Origin: Aaosphaeria pasadenensis
Taxonomy: Eukaryota > Ascomycota > Dothideomycetes > Pleosporales
Assembly: GCA_022813625.1 (NCBI GenBank)
Contig: JAKLMB010000039.1
Coordinates: 186,001-250,000 of the forward strand
Reading direction: 5' to 3'
DNA length: 64,000 nucleotides
Below the pieces are notes generated by a model. That model saw only the letters and a list, made by a program, of their open reading frames with translations. It did no database searches and was not told the DNA's origin. A program made the position numbers and the translations under genes. This document shows, in pieces, positions 34,401-43,805 of this stretch; the first letter of the stretch is position 1; each line of letters begins with the position of its first letter.

Positions 34401-34912
34401 GTATCTCGCCAGAGAACGTACGCGCAGGTGTATTACCCCAAGGCAAAGGAGAATACATCCACGAACTTCAGCATCCTCGCGAGGGCGAACGTAGAATCGT
34501 AGCCTTCGTCGGAGATGGTCTAAACGACACGCCCGCCCTCACTGCCGCCGACGTCTCCATCTCCCTTTCTTCCGGCAGCGACATCGCAATCAACGCCTCC
34601 TCGTTCATCCTCCTCAACTCCCACCTCGGCGCCATTCACAGACTATTCACGCTCTCGAAGAGAGTGTTCTTCCGAGTCAAAATTAACTTCTTCTGGGCGG
34701 CCATCTACAACGTTATTTTGATTCCTGTCGCGGCTGGTGTCTTCTACATGATCGGCGCGTCTGAGCATCACCCTGGGTGGCGGATGAGTCCCGTGTGGGC
34801 TGCAATTGCGATGGCGGGAAGTAGTGTCAGTGTTGTGTTGAGTAGTCTAGCGCTCAAACTTCCTGAGATAAGGTTTCCGCGGAAAGTAGCTGCTGGTAAA
34901 GCAAGGCAGTGA
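31421..34912 (+). CDS. Copper-transporting P1B-type ATPase
   Basis: An uninterrupted 1163-residue frame. Four N-terminal metal-binding domains can be read: LHCPSC at about residue 12, MSCGSC at about 165, MTCGSC at about 242 and a divergent MHCARC at about 325. The membrane and catalytic parts follow: DAITFLTFFILLGRYLEA, the actuator-domain TGES, the metal-site VACPCGIGLAAP, the phosphorylation DKTGTLTQG, SSHPIA of the nucleotide-binding domain, CTGDN and GDGLNDTPAL. The CPC motif and CxxC domains show Cu(I) specificity. The first domain starting almost at the N-terminus (TNLHCPSC) is like fungal CrpA-type copper-detoxification pumps at the plasma membrane. A CCC2-like Golgi copper supplier is the alternative. 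The DUF4396 gene just upstream may be functionally linked. Confidence 0.93.
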   Translation: MNSLTLLATNLHCPSCVSRIQDILSHLPGIVTPVEVSLIHQSIRVTYDSSRLQYQRIIDDLTEAAFEIQHIIIHNERGAIIDERSLLDSSQPEGTRIRPTQKHIDSCDACRIEWTESNVQSRTSFTSTDGFAYGNKNPAIINIEDPGEDITSSAYTASLAIDGMSCGSCVEKIKRALLDLPFVLTADIDILRNGGTVTFVEKENLAHILDQVKNVGYNVTLTDLMEPKPKPNLISIASLSIEGMTCGSCVGNIKGALKDLTFVSKVSIDLMSNSATVEFLGGKQNLDAIIDSIESAGYEATLSNLVEPRTAPKSQQRVIDIQIDAMHCARCPDLVTKALEGLRTQCMSTSEFQISRPPSLKVPRVQITYRPSLEKGLSVRNFISTIAAVDPAFSVYIYHPPSIEERSKQIQHKERQSILFRLIFTGIVAIPSLIIGVVFMALVPANNATRMWFEEPIWAGNASRIEWALLIMTTPVMFFGTDIFHRRAFKEIWAIWKPKSTVPFLRRFYRFGSMNMLISMGTNVAYFSSLAILIMAGTQKRNAHHGTSMSSTYFDAITFLTFFILLGRYLEAYSKERTGDAVAMLTDLRPSEAQLVDKDGSIEKIPADQLEIGDTVQIPRGHSPPADGLVNDDGVFSFDESSLTGESKPVQKKKDAVVFSGTVNVGDPVKIIVSELGGTSMLDQIIDVVRSGQARRAPIERFADVITGYFVPIVTLLAVVTWVTWLGLGLSGKLPEAWLESTQGGWAFWSLQFAIAVFVVACPCGIGLAAPTALFVGGGLAAREGILVQGGGQAFQEASGVNAIVFDKTGTLTQGQMKVTEFTQLDGALEKEKLLAMARAIEAVSSHPIAQAITEFSSSSKEKTSVTDIKEIPGYGMTAKISCTDSSNAIIIEAAIGNSRLLEKLNEDLDSPTTYGVAGLQEALHHHQVKGNSVAIIAIKNEGQFEPAGIFAIADPLRPEAIEVVASLRNMGLSIHLCTGDNATTAKAIASQLGISPENVRAGVLPQGKGEYIHELQHPREGERRIVAFVGDGLNDTPALTAADVSISLSSGSDIAINASSFILLNSHLGAIHRLFTLSKRVFFRVKINFFWAAIYNVILIPVAAGVFYMIGASEHHPGWRMSPVWAAIAMAGSSVSVVLSSLALKLPEIRFPRKVAAGKARQ

Positions 34913-35249
34913 TGGGAAAGGGGTTGAGAACAAGGATTAATGTGAGGTTTTTTGGGGCGGATGCGGTTGATGGTTGGATTTTAGATGTAGTCGTTTGATA
35001 CCCAGTATGCTACTTATTGTGAAGATAGCTGTAACAACTTATTCACATGATTTCTCCGAATCTCCGTTATCGTGTCGTTCTAGTATTTTATGGGATGAGC
35101 CTGACACTAGATCCTACGCCCCTTTGGAGAACTCATCAAGTGCCATATCACATCGTTGAACTTGAAATATTCGATTAACTGACTCTGCACTTGTCATGTT
35201 GGGCGGCCTATCTAGTTTACGTATTTCCTGAGACATATCAGGCCAAAAT
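34913..35249. other. 3' regions of two convergent genes
   Basis: This short spacer lies between the stops of the copper ATPase and the amino-acid permease. Nothing else is recognised. Confidence 0.5.
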
Positions 35250-36981
35250 CTACTCAAACAGAACCCTCCATTTCTGATGCCACTTCTCCGCCTTCACACG
35301 CGGAGTCTCATTCGCAATGATCTCTTCCAACCCGCTCACCATATCCACCTCCTCGCTCGGAATCATCCACGGGTCATTCCTTCCGTGCGTGAACTTGTGC
35401 CCCAAATAAAACGCCAGGAAAATAACAATGCCAATGTAACTCGTGATGAAGGTCGACGTATTCCACATCCCATTCAAAAACACCTTAAACCCCTGAGCTA
35501 GCATAAGGATGAAGAACGCCGCGCCGGAGACATACGACATGTACGGCTGGAACCGGGACCGGTAAGGGAGGTCTGTGATGTTTTGGACTCGAGTGGCTTT
35601 GCGAAAGCGGAGGTAGATGAAGCAGATGGATACCCACGACTGAAAAGCGCCGGTGTTGATGAGATTGACGAACCAATTGAATACAGTCGCGCCGCCGGAC
35701 GACAACGTCATGTATGACAGAAGGCTGATCACAGAGCTGGCAGCGAGAGCAATGTATGGGACTCCCGAACTCGTGCATCGTGTGAAGATGCGGGGTGCGT
35801 CGCCTGCGAGGGCGAGAGAGTACAGTCCCCGGCTCGCGAGGTAGAGGTACGAGTTCCCTGCGCTCCAGGCGGAGAGCAGGATGACGGTGTTGATGACGGA
35901 GTCGAGGGCTTTTATGCCTGCGAGTTTCGCTGCGATGGCCCATGGGGAAGCGCCTGCGCCAGAGCCGCCACCGAAAAGGTCGGATGCGTTGGAGGGGACG
36001 ATAAGGCCGATTGCGAAGGCTCCTAGGCAGTAGAAGATCACGAGGCGGTAGAAGTAGCGTTTTCCGGCTGTGGGGAGGTTGCGACGCGGGTTCTCCATTT
36101 CTCCGCCTGTGACGATGAGGAGTTCGGGGGCGAAGGCGAAGGCATAGACGGAGAAGCAGATTACGCCGACAAAGGCGAGGAAGTGGCCAGTTGAGCCTGT
36201 GGAGAGATACTCGTTTATAGGACCCGGTTCAGTCCAGTATCGGAAACCTAGTCGGTCGTGTGTGGGACCGCCTCCAAGGACTAGGACGACGGCCATTATG
36301 AGCATTCCGATGATGCCGAACACTTTCATGCTGGCAAACCAGAACTCGGTTTCTCCGTACACGCGGACTGGGAAGAAATTAAGTCCAATGATGACGACCA
36401 TGAACACGGTTATGAACACTGCGTCGTGGCCCGGAAACGTAGGCTTCCAGTAGTTCACGACGACATTGGAAACGACGATCTCGGCTGGCACTGTGATTGC
36501 GAAGATGTACCAGTACATCCAGCCGAGGGCGAAACCCAGAGATGGCGACACAAATCGCTTGCCGTAGTATGATGCAGAGGAGCCGGGGACCGGGAGGTAC
36601 GAACTCATTTCTGTCGTGGCGGTGACGATGCCGAAGACTAAGACAGTGATGATAAGATATGCGATGAGGAGAAAGACTGGGCCGCCCATGCGAAGGGCTT
36701 GGCCGGAGCCGACGAAGAGACCTGTTTGAAGTCATGTCAGAGACGTATCATGAACATGGATGTAATGGTACAGTACCTGTACCGATCGTGCCTCCGAGCG
36801 CAATCATCTGTGCATGACGGGATTTCAACCCTCGTTTGGTTCCATCAGGACCAGCATGGCTCGTCTGGCCTACGACATTGGAGGTAGCTGACTCCAAGTT
36901 GGCACCAAATGTGGTTTGGATAGTTTCTTTCATGGGTTGCTTTTCGTCATTCGCAAATGCTGATCTATCTGGAGACGACAT
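35250..36981 (-). CDS. Amino-acid permease (YAT / APC family)
   Basis: Two exons (36981-36777, 36721-35250) encode 558 residues. A charged cytoplasmic N-terminus leads into RGLKSRHAQMIALGGTIGTG, the family's helix-1 signature, completed across the intron to LFVGSGQALRMGGP. Further markers are ITATTEMSSYLPVPG-like sequence in helix 3 (seen as TATTEMSSYLPVPGS), ALGWMYWY, FAFAPELLIVTGGEMENPRRNLPTA, the helix-8 region SAGNSYLYLASRGLY and LINTGAFQSWVSICFIYLRF. About 12 membrane segments are expected, at the plasma membrane, as a proton-coupled uptake system for amino acids. Specificity cannot be assigned. Fungal proteins of this type are often general or neutral amino-acid permeases under nitrogen control. 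Confidence 0.93.
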
Positions 36982-38023
36982 AATTGCTTTCCCTCACACA
37001 ATGGCTATAAATGGAAAAAGATGGTGCGACTTGAATCAGTACGAACAGGAGAACATCATCGAGATTTTATACCTCCCCCCCTTAACAAAGTATCTCGCCA
37101 TCATGTTGAAACGTAAAGATAGTCATTCCCCACGGGGTCGTGTTGCTATCTACAGCCCGGGTGGAGATTCAGTATCCACTCGAAATACTAGCTAGCTAAG
37201 CGTTTCGAAGATTAATTATCGCAGTGCTTAGTCCGGATTAGCATGCGTGTTTCTCTACTGAAGTTTGGGATTAGAGAATGTAGTTCCTAGAATACGGCGT
37301 ACTGGGGACGATTGGCTCGGAATGAGTTGCCTTCGGACGGTGTGTGAGATAGGTCTAGACGCTTGAACGGTCCGATAGGAGGGGATCGGTCGGCTCACCA
37401 ATCAGAGTCGGTTGCTGTATTTTAAGGGTATATCAACACCAAGTCTCACGATTGAATCGAATCAGGGGATTTTCGCATTTAGTGAGATAGGCGGTAGTCA
37501 GTTCGAGATATTGGAGTTCAGAAATTATCGGCCATATCACAGGTTTGGATCGACAGTCTGATAATAGGAAGATTAGGCAAAGATATGGCCATCTAGATCT
37601 ATACGACATCACTAAACAGCGATTTTGTCTGAAATTCATCGTGAATCTGTTGAGATAAGAGTAGCTCGAGTCGGAAGCCAACAACCAGATACTAAAACCC
37701 GTGCAGAAGTAGTAACATTCGCCGTTGTCAAAGTGGTTGCATCATTTTGCAATCCACATATGAGTAGAACGATAAAGGCACTCGTATTTCACTGACTAGT
37801 AGTTGGAGAAGAATCACGCGTTTGAAGAAAGTACATTATCGACACACTCTTGTATGGTTACAAGGTAATACCCAGAAGGCTGTCTGGGACGACAGGAAGT
37901 TCAAGCTGAAAGTAGAGCCTGGACCATGACCGACACCGGTCAGAAGTTGGGGACTTCCAGGAAGGTCCCCTACCAACTATTCAAGCTCGTAGGCCATGAG
38001 TGCGAGGTGGCTTCAATTATCCA
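36982..38023. other. Intergenic, no gene seen
   Basis: About 1 kb between the permease start and the 3' end of the secreted hydrolase. Short frames only, with no motif, RNA or repeat that I can support. Confidence 0.5.
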
Positions 38024-39142
38024 CTAAAAATTGTCTTTCTTCAAAGTGGCGACCTCTGGAAATCTATCCGCGTCCGCGCCCTGGAGCAACGACCCTCCCA
38101 TCTCGCCTACAAAAGAGCCGTTCATCCACTCAGTCGCATATGCCGACATGATGCCGGTTGACTGAGTTGGTGAAATTGTGCCTAGTAGGGCCTCGAATGC
38201 CTTGGTGTTCTGTCCAGAAGCCTGTAAAAGGGAGGAGAAATCTAGCATGCCTTCGTGCAACAGACCCGCGACCTTAATCCACAGCTTTGGGCCGTTAAGC
38301 TCTGGCCATACTCCTAGCATCCTAGGGTCGTCTTCGCGCTCGGTGGCCACATATAGCACTGGCTGAGATATTCCGGACGAGGGCAGAGCGCCAAAGAATG
38401 GGCCATCCCAATTGATGACACTGTGAATCCGAGGGTCTAGGCCAGCAGCGAGAACAGCAGCGGCACCGCCTAGAGAGTGACCAGTCATGGCTATGCGATC
38501 TGTTGGGAACTGCCGAGGTCCGTGTTGGGGAAGAAATTGGGCCATGGCGGTAGCGTTGCTGAGCTGATCGATGATAAAAGATGCATCGGCGGCGCGAATA
38601 TATGCGTATGGGGTCAACTCATCGATATTGGTGGGGTTTGGGAGATCGCTGTAGGCTACATGGCCATCAGGATAGACTATAACGTTCGTCTCTCCCGGAT
38701 GGTCGATTGTGATTACTGTATAGCCCTCGCTGGCAATAGCGGAAGCAATAATATTATAGTAGAGGCGACTACCTCTGTAGCCAGGAGACAGGAGTAGGAT
38801 TGGTGTGTTATCCAGGGATGAGCAGCTACTATTATCATCCGAGCAGACTTGCAGGCGAGCCTCGGCCAAGAGAGATGTAAGGTCAACTGAGACGTTAAAC
38901 ATCTTCTGTATCCATGATCCCTCATGTTTGGCAGTTTCGTTGGGCATGTACAAGACGGGTACAGTAGAGGTGCACGTCACAGGCTGAAATACAGACAGCA
39001 TCAATGCTCGGGATTCGCGGTCGTAGTCGATGATTGCTCCAGTCCTCAATGTGACATTGTATCGCCCTGGCGGGTTTGGGAGAAGGTACCCTGCACCCAT
39101 GGTGGCGAGCAAGAGAGGAAGAAAGGAAAGGGTGAGTTGCAT
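38024..39142 (-). CDS. Secreted PAF-acetylhydrolase-like alpha/beta hydrolase
   Basis: An intronless 372-residue protein. The frame is open 34 codons upstream, but the ATG at 39142 starts a proper signal peptide (MQLTLSFLPLLLATMGAG), so it is preferred. The mature protein begins LLPNPPGRYNVTLRT. The nucleophile elbow is GHSLGGAAA, the oxyanion region is LLLSPGYRGSR, an early DHPGE follows the strand TVITI, and the late His of AGLLHEGMLDF is a good catalytic candidate. This arrangement is that of the PAF-acetylhydrolase type II/plasma family of fungal secreted hydrolases. Several N-glycosylation sequons (NVSV, NATA, NGSF) support secretion. The likely activity is hydrolysis of short-chain acyl esters, perhaps phospholipid-derived; the natural substrate is not known. 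Confidence 0.85.
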   Translation of the reverse strand: MQLTLSFLPLLLATMGAGYLLPNPPGRYNVTLRTGAIIDYDRESRALMLSVFQPVTCTSTVPVLYMPNETAKHEGSWIQKMFNVSVDLTSLLAEARLQVCSDDNSSCSSLDNTPILLLSPGYRGSRLYYNIIASAIASEGYTVITIDHPGETNVIVYPDGHVAYSDLPNPTNIDELTPYAYIRAADASFIIDQLSNATAMAQFLPQHGPRQFPTDRIAMTGHSLGGAAAVLAAGLDPRIHSVINWDGPFFGALPSSGISQPVLYVATEREDDPRMLGVWPELNGPKLWIKVAGLLHEGMLDFSSLLQASGQNTKAFEALLGTISPTQSTGIMSAYATEWMNGSFVGEMGGSLLQGADADRFPEVATLKKDNF

Positions 39143-40120
39143 TTTCCTGAGTACGTTGTGTCGTTTGATGATCTGATGCGATGCTATCCGACAAGGTGGC
39201 TGCTGAGTTTTTATACAATATTTATTATGTTTGCAATTAATCAATACTACGTAATTCAGTCAAGAATAAAGGTTGAGCTTCAGCGCGGAACTACGAATCG
39301 CGCTCCCCTTTCAATATTGCAGGGGTTTGCATCCCGCAGGATTTATACTGGATCCACTGAGAAAATCATTGCAATCGAAGAGGTCAGGTCAAATGAGAAG
39401 CTTACTCTCAAGAGTTCGGGTTACGCATTGTGCAGTACAGATTACGTAGGACAGTCCCGTGTATGCAAAACATCCAATCAATTCGCCATGAAGAAGAAGT
39501 TATTCGTAAGCTTCTGATTTACGCTTGAGATGGGAGTTCTGACCAGCACTACCCCATAGCATACCGCTTTGGTGGCCCGCTTATACAAGCCAGCCAATCG
39601 TAATTATCGATTCAGGACACTAGACTTCCAAGAGTTGGTCTAACTATGCCTCTGACGAATGGAAAAGACGACACTACATTATTGTTGATCGTGGCAAATC
39701 GTCCAACTTGTTCAACCTGATCAAACACATGTGCTTACTGTGTACGTAATGATTTTTATTGGTCTCAATGGACTTTCCCATTTGGAGCTTCTCAGCTGCC
39801 CCGATTGCCGCTTCAAAATCTAAGTACAAGTTGTAGAAGTGAACAAAATAAAACGAAATCTTCCGCCCGTATAACAAGAGAGACTGAAGAATTCGCTGCG
39901 CTGTTGGTCAATGAATACGACCTTTTGGGAGTATATTTAAGCACGGCGCATGGCAAGAGTTTAGAACAGAATACGACGAGGATTATGCGGGAGCAAATAA
40001 ACTGTGGTTCAACTTATCAGTGAAGCTATTAACGAATGACAAAACCTATGAACTGCCACACGTCATGAATAGAAGAAAAGAATGGCTTCATGGAGGTTTT
40101 TTACATTACCTTCCATGATC
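39143..40120. other. Intergenic, no gene seen
   Basis: This region contains the hydrolase promoter at its left end and the 3' region of the following minus-strand gene remnant at its right. Frames up to 72 codons lack any recognisable feature. Confidence 0.5.
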
Positions 40121-43100
40121 TCACATTATAAAAGCATGAGGTATTGTTGATTCTTCCAGGCAACAGTTCCAGCAAGTATTGCTCCCGCATATCGTGACCT
40201 TTCCTATATTCTTCTCTTCAAACAGCTGTATCAGGACCGATGTCGTCGCTAGACGAGCAAGCCAATTCCCATGCGCCCGGACTACGAAACGATCATTCGA
40301 GAAATTGATCACATCGTCCCAGTCTTCGATGGAAAGCGCAGACCGATGCGGCACTTCACGGTTCGTATGAATACATTCGCGCTTCATGCTGTCCCAGGAT
40401 AGCCTTCTGCTCTTCAGAGCCCTCAAAATATCCACGTCCGCCACCCATTCCCCAGAATCTCGAATTGATATTACAGATTCCAAGATGCAGACCTGAGAAT
40501 CTATGCCTTCTCTCGCATGGTTAACAAATATAGGGACTTGGTGGTCCGTGAATGAAAGATGAACTGAAGTTCCACGGAAACAGTCCTCATTCTCTGCATC
40601 GAATATCGTCTGTTGTAAGGACATGAGTCGCCTATAGTCAATTGTTCTTATCATGGGTGCTTGTGGTGGCATTAGGAGGGCAAGCCCTGCCTTGCCAACG
40701 TTGCCTAGGATTCTCTCCAAATGGTAAGGGGAAGGTCGTTCTGATGGGTCACACATAATCTGTGACAGCTTGTCAGTATGACATCTGTGCAGGTGCGAAG
40801 ATAAAGTCTCACCTGTCTTGGGAAATAAAGGCTGTCTCCAATTGACACTGCCATTACATCACCGAGAGGGCGCTAGGTGTGCTGAGTGGATTTGTGTGGG
40901 TTTCCCTGACCATTCGATATCTTCTTCCATATCTAGTACGAGGGAAACACTCAAGATCCGTGAATTTATGTTCTAGTGACTGTATAGCAATCCTTGCATC
41001 TGGTAGATACTTGTATACCGCGTGCGCATAGTTCAAAGAGATCAAAAACTCAGTTATATCGTTAAATTTTCGTTTAAGAAGATGATCTTTCAGCCTCTGG
41101 CAGCAGATAAGATCTTGATCAAAGCACCAAGAGATATCGAGAAAGTCGATATCAGGTGTAGATTGCGTTACATCTTCGTTGTAAAATATCGCTGCACTAT
41201 GAATGTCCCCCAAAACTGGCCTGAGCCAATATGGAGCGTCTGATGTGGGGATCATAATATGCGAAGACGTAGATAGAACGGAGGAAGCATCGTAAAGAAG
41301 AGATTGCTTGTCCGTATCAGGCTTAGCATCAGAATCTTGTGTAGGTGCCCAGCGACGATATGTGGAGCCAACATGTTGTTCTGTCATCGTTGCCAGAACC
41401 TTTGGGCAGGTCATAGCCTTGCAGATTGGCTCCCATGAGGAGGGACCCACGGTTGCATAATGAAAGTGGCCTTTTTTATCGTCTTTTTCATTCTCCGCTT
41501 CTGATAGAGACTCCCATGTAACAGAAAACTGGGATGAATCATCATCTGAAACCTTTCCCTCGTGGGTCGAAGAGATCTGATATGGAAGCGAATGTGGTAT
41601 TCTGGGGCCAGAAGAGGATTCAGGGAACTCCAATTTCTCAGAGGAAAGAGACCGGTTGCTTTTTACAGTAATTCCCCAGTCTACTCGATATTGAATCAAA
41701 CAATGGTCGACTTCGATTTTTGGACACCTTGACATCAGATACCTCAGAAACTTAATCCTAGCTTCATGATTCTTCAAGCATCCTAGCAGATGACTGTAGT
41801 CGAGAAGTCCGAAGCAACCTGGATTTGATCTTAGCCCTCTCGTGTTGGTATCGTCAGCCTCGCCTATAAATGTCCTGAAGCGCCGTCGGCCAAGCTGTAG
41901 CAATCTGGTGGCACTATCACTCTCGCACTTGCTCACTTCGATGTATTTCTGAACTGTATCTCGGGTTGTAGCCGCTTAAGAAAGATTCTGTGTCGCTTCT
42001 GATTCCCGAGAAAGTGAATCGCAAACGTGATATAGAACTTCCATGGCGGAGGTTATTTCATCGAATTGGACTTCCCATCGGCCTAAAAGGGCTCCAAGAG
42101 CGGCGAACATGAACTCTGGAAAGGTTATCCTGGTAGGATCGTGTTGCAATCGTTGTTCTGTCCGTACAGGCTTCCCATAATGCCGCAAATGAGCCAAAGA
42201 TAAACACCAATAGACACCGCGGGCATTGTTCCTTAAAGGAGAAAGTCCGAGACTTAGGACACCACCCGGGTGTATGAGGCTGTCGTCCATGTTCACTTCA
42301 ATTTGGGAAGTGAAAATTTTGAGGTTTGGATACAGATGCCAGGATGATAAACCTAACAAGATTGCGCCATCCTGAATAGACAAAGGCTCCCCTCGAATCA
42401 GTTTCTCCATGCTTTCAAGTGATGACCTCCAAGCTTCTGTAACACTTTGGTAGAGATTAGTGTTGCTGTTCACAGGATATTGAACAGTTTTCAACAAATC
42501 TCGAAGTTTCATCGCCTCATCCTTTTTCATGTCGTCGGCAGTATTCATCCACGCTCTGATGCTAGCATCCCATTCGGCTAGCTCTGTCTTCTTGATGTCT
42601 CTGCGACAAGCAACATTCGCCAGTGCAAATGGCACCTGTTCGCCACATTCAACCTTGTTTGCGACATCACTCTTTCTTGCTCTGATCATTTCAACCCAAA
42701 TGGCTACAGCTTGCGGTGGTTCAAAGATTCGAGCGATCATACATGCAAGCAAATGTGCCTGTAACGCTTCTTCAGAGGATGTTGCAGCGGCCCATATTGC
42801 GGTTCCATCGATCCCGCTATACTCGGAGAAAATGGATCCGAGACCTTGGTTTCCGAATCTTTTCTTCGATGCTTCAGATATCTCTGACACACGAGTACCG
42901 TACGCCTTCAGCAGCTGAGGCGTTTTTGGACATATGCCTGTGAACAAGGCACCAAGTTCCCGTGCCAGAACGTGTGCAGAGCCTGATTCAGCTTCCGCCC
43001 TCTTCACCAGTGGAAGAGAGTCGCCGAGGGGCTGGAACTCTTTTGGTGCTTCCACTTTGATAAGCGTGAAGTCGAAATTGATATTCGCAGCAGCGGCAGT

Positions 43101-43151
43101 AAACTCGTTGGTGACAGCACCAAGAGCAGCCTGGAGTCGTCCCACGGACAT
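40121..43151 (-). pseudogene. Large uncharacterised fungal protein, broken by an in-frame stop and a frame change
   Basis: Three blocks in correct order read as one protein family. Block 1 (43151-41979; MSVGRLQAALGAVTNEF at the start, QPLGDSLPLVKRAEAESGSA, GIDGTAIWAAATSSEEA, WHLYPNL) ends in TAA at 41978-41976. Block 2 (41975-40854) continues in the same frame directly after the stop (AATTRDTVQKYIE ... LLQLGRRRFRTFIG ... CFPRTRYGRRYRMVR). Block 3 starts near 40865 in another frame (GDVMAVSIGDSLYFPRQ), passes a normal intron (donor gtgaga, acceptor tcacag), and ends at 40121 with ESVISIRDSGEWVADVD and VVRAHGNWLARL. Homologues in other ascomycetes are, to my memory, single uncharacterised proteins of unknown function. 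A rare intron (donor gtttgc, 78 nt, in frame) could remove the stop, so a living gene is not excluded, but the second break makes decay more likely. Confidence 0.7.
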
Positions 43152-43805
43152 GGCTCGATGAGTTCGTGAACTTATTGCCCAGATGTGCCTATCAAGTGCC
43201 GGTCATTAATCGTACGAGTAGAAAGTAAGCACGAAAATTCACAAGACAAAGATCAAGCTGGTCACTTTAAAAGAGCGGGTGGCTGACGGGAATGCTCCAT
43301 TAATATATCAATAAGAATTAATGGCAAGGCTGAAACCTACCAAGATATTTAACATGCACATGAGTAAAACTTTGCAGTTCAAGGCTGTTGATTTGGTGCG
43401 CCAATAGAACGAATGAGATCACAGAGATAGGGGCTGAGAAAAACAAAGCTCACCAATCATCCTGATCTTCAAATCATATAAAGTACGGAGGATGCTCAGC
43501 ATGTCTAACGCAGTCTAGACCCGAGTCTGCATCGTAGGCACAGCCTTGCGACACCATCGCCTGATAGCCGTGCACGCCGTGACCTGCCAGACGCCGATAT
43601 TTTGATGATGTGAAAATGATCTAGCTGATAGCCTTTTCTCGACTATGTTTGGCAAGCGAAATGATTACTACATGTCTTCCGCTTTCTCTGAAGGTAATCG
43701 CCTCAATTGTGCAGAGGAAAGACATTCCAATTGCTACCCCGGATACAGTGCTTCACGATTACTCCATACTTCCTTGATGTGGCTTCGATGAATCTCAGTA
43801 ATACC
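43152..43805. promoter_or_regulatory. Upstream region of the broken gene, duplicated at about 47.3-47.7 kb
   Basis: No gene is present. Much of the sequence, for example gagaaaaacaaagctca near 43437 and aattaatggcaaggctgaaa near 43317, recurs in the same order and orientation near 47546 and 47450. The promoter was therefore duplicated together with the 5' end of the gene. Confidence 0.7.
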
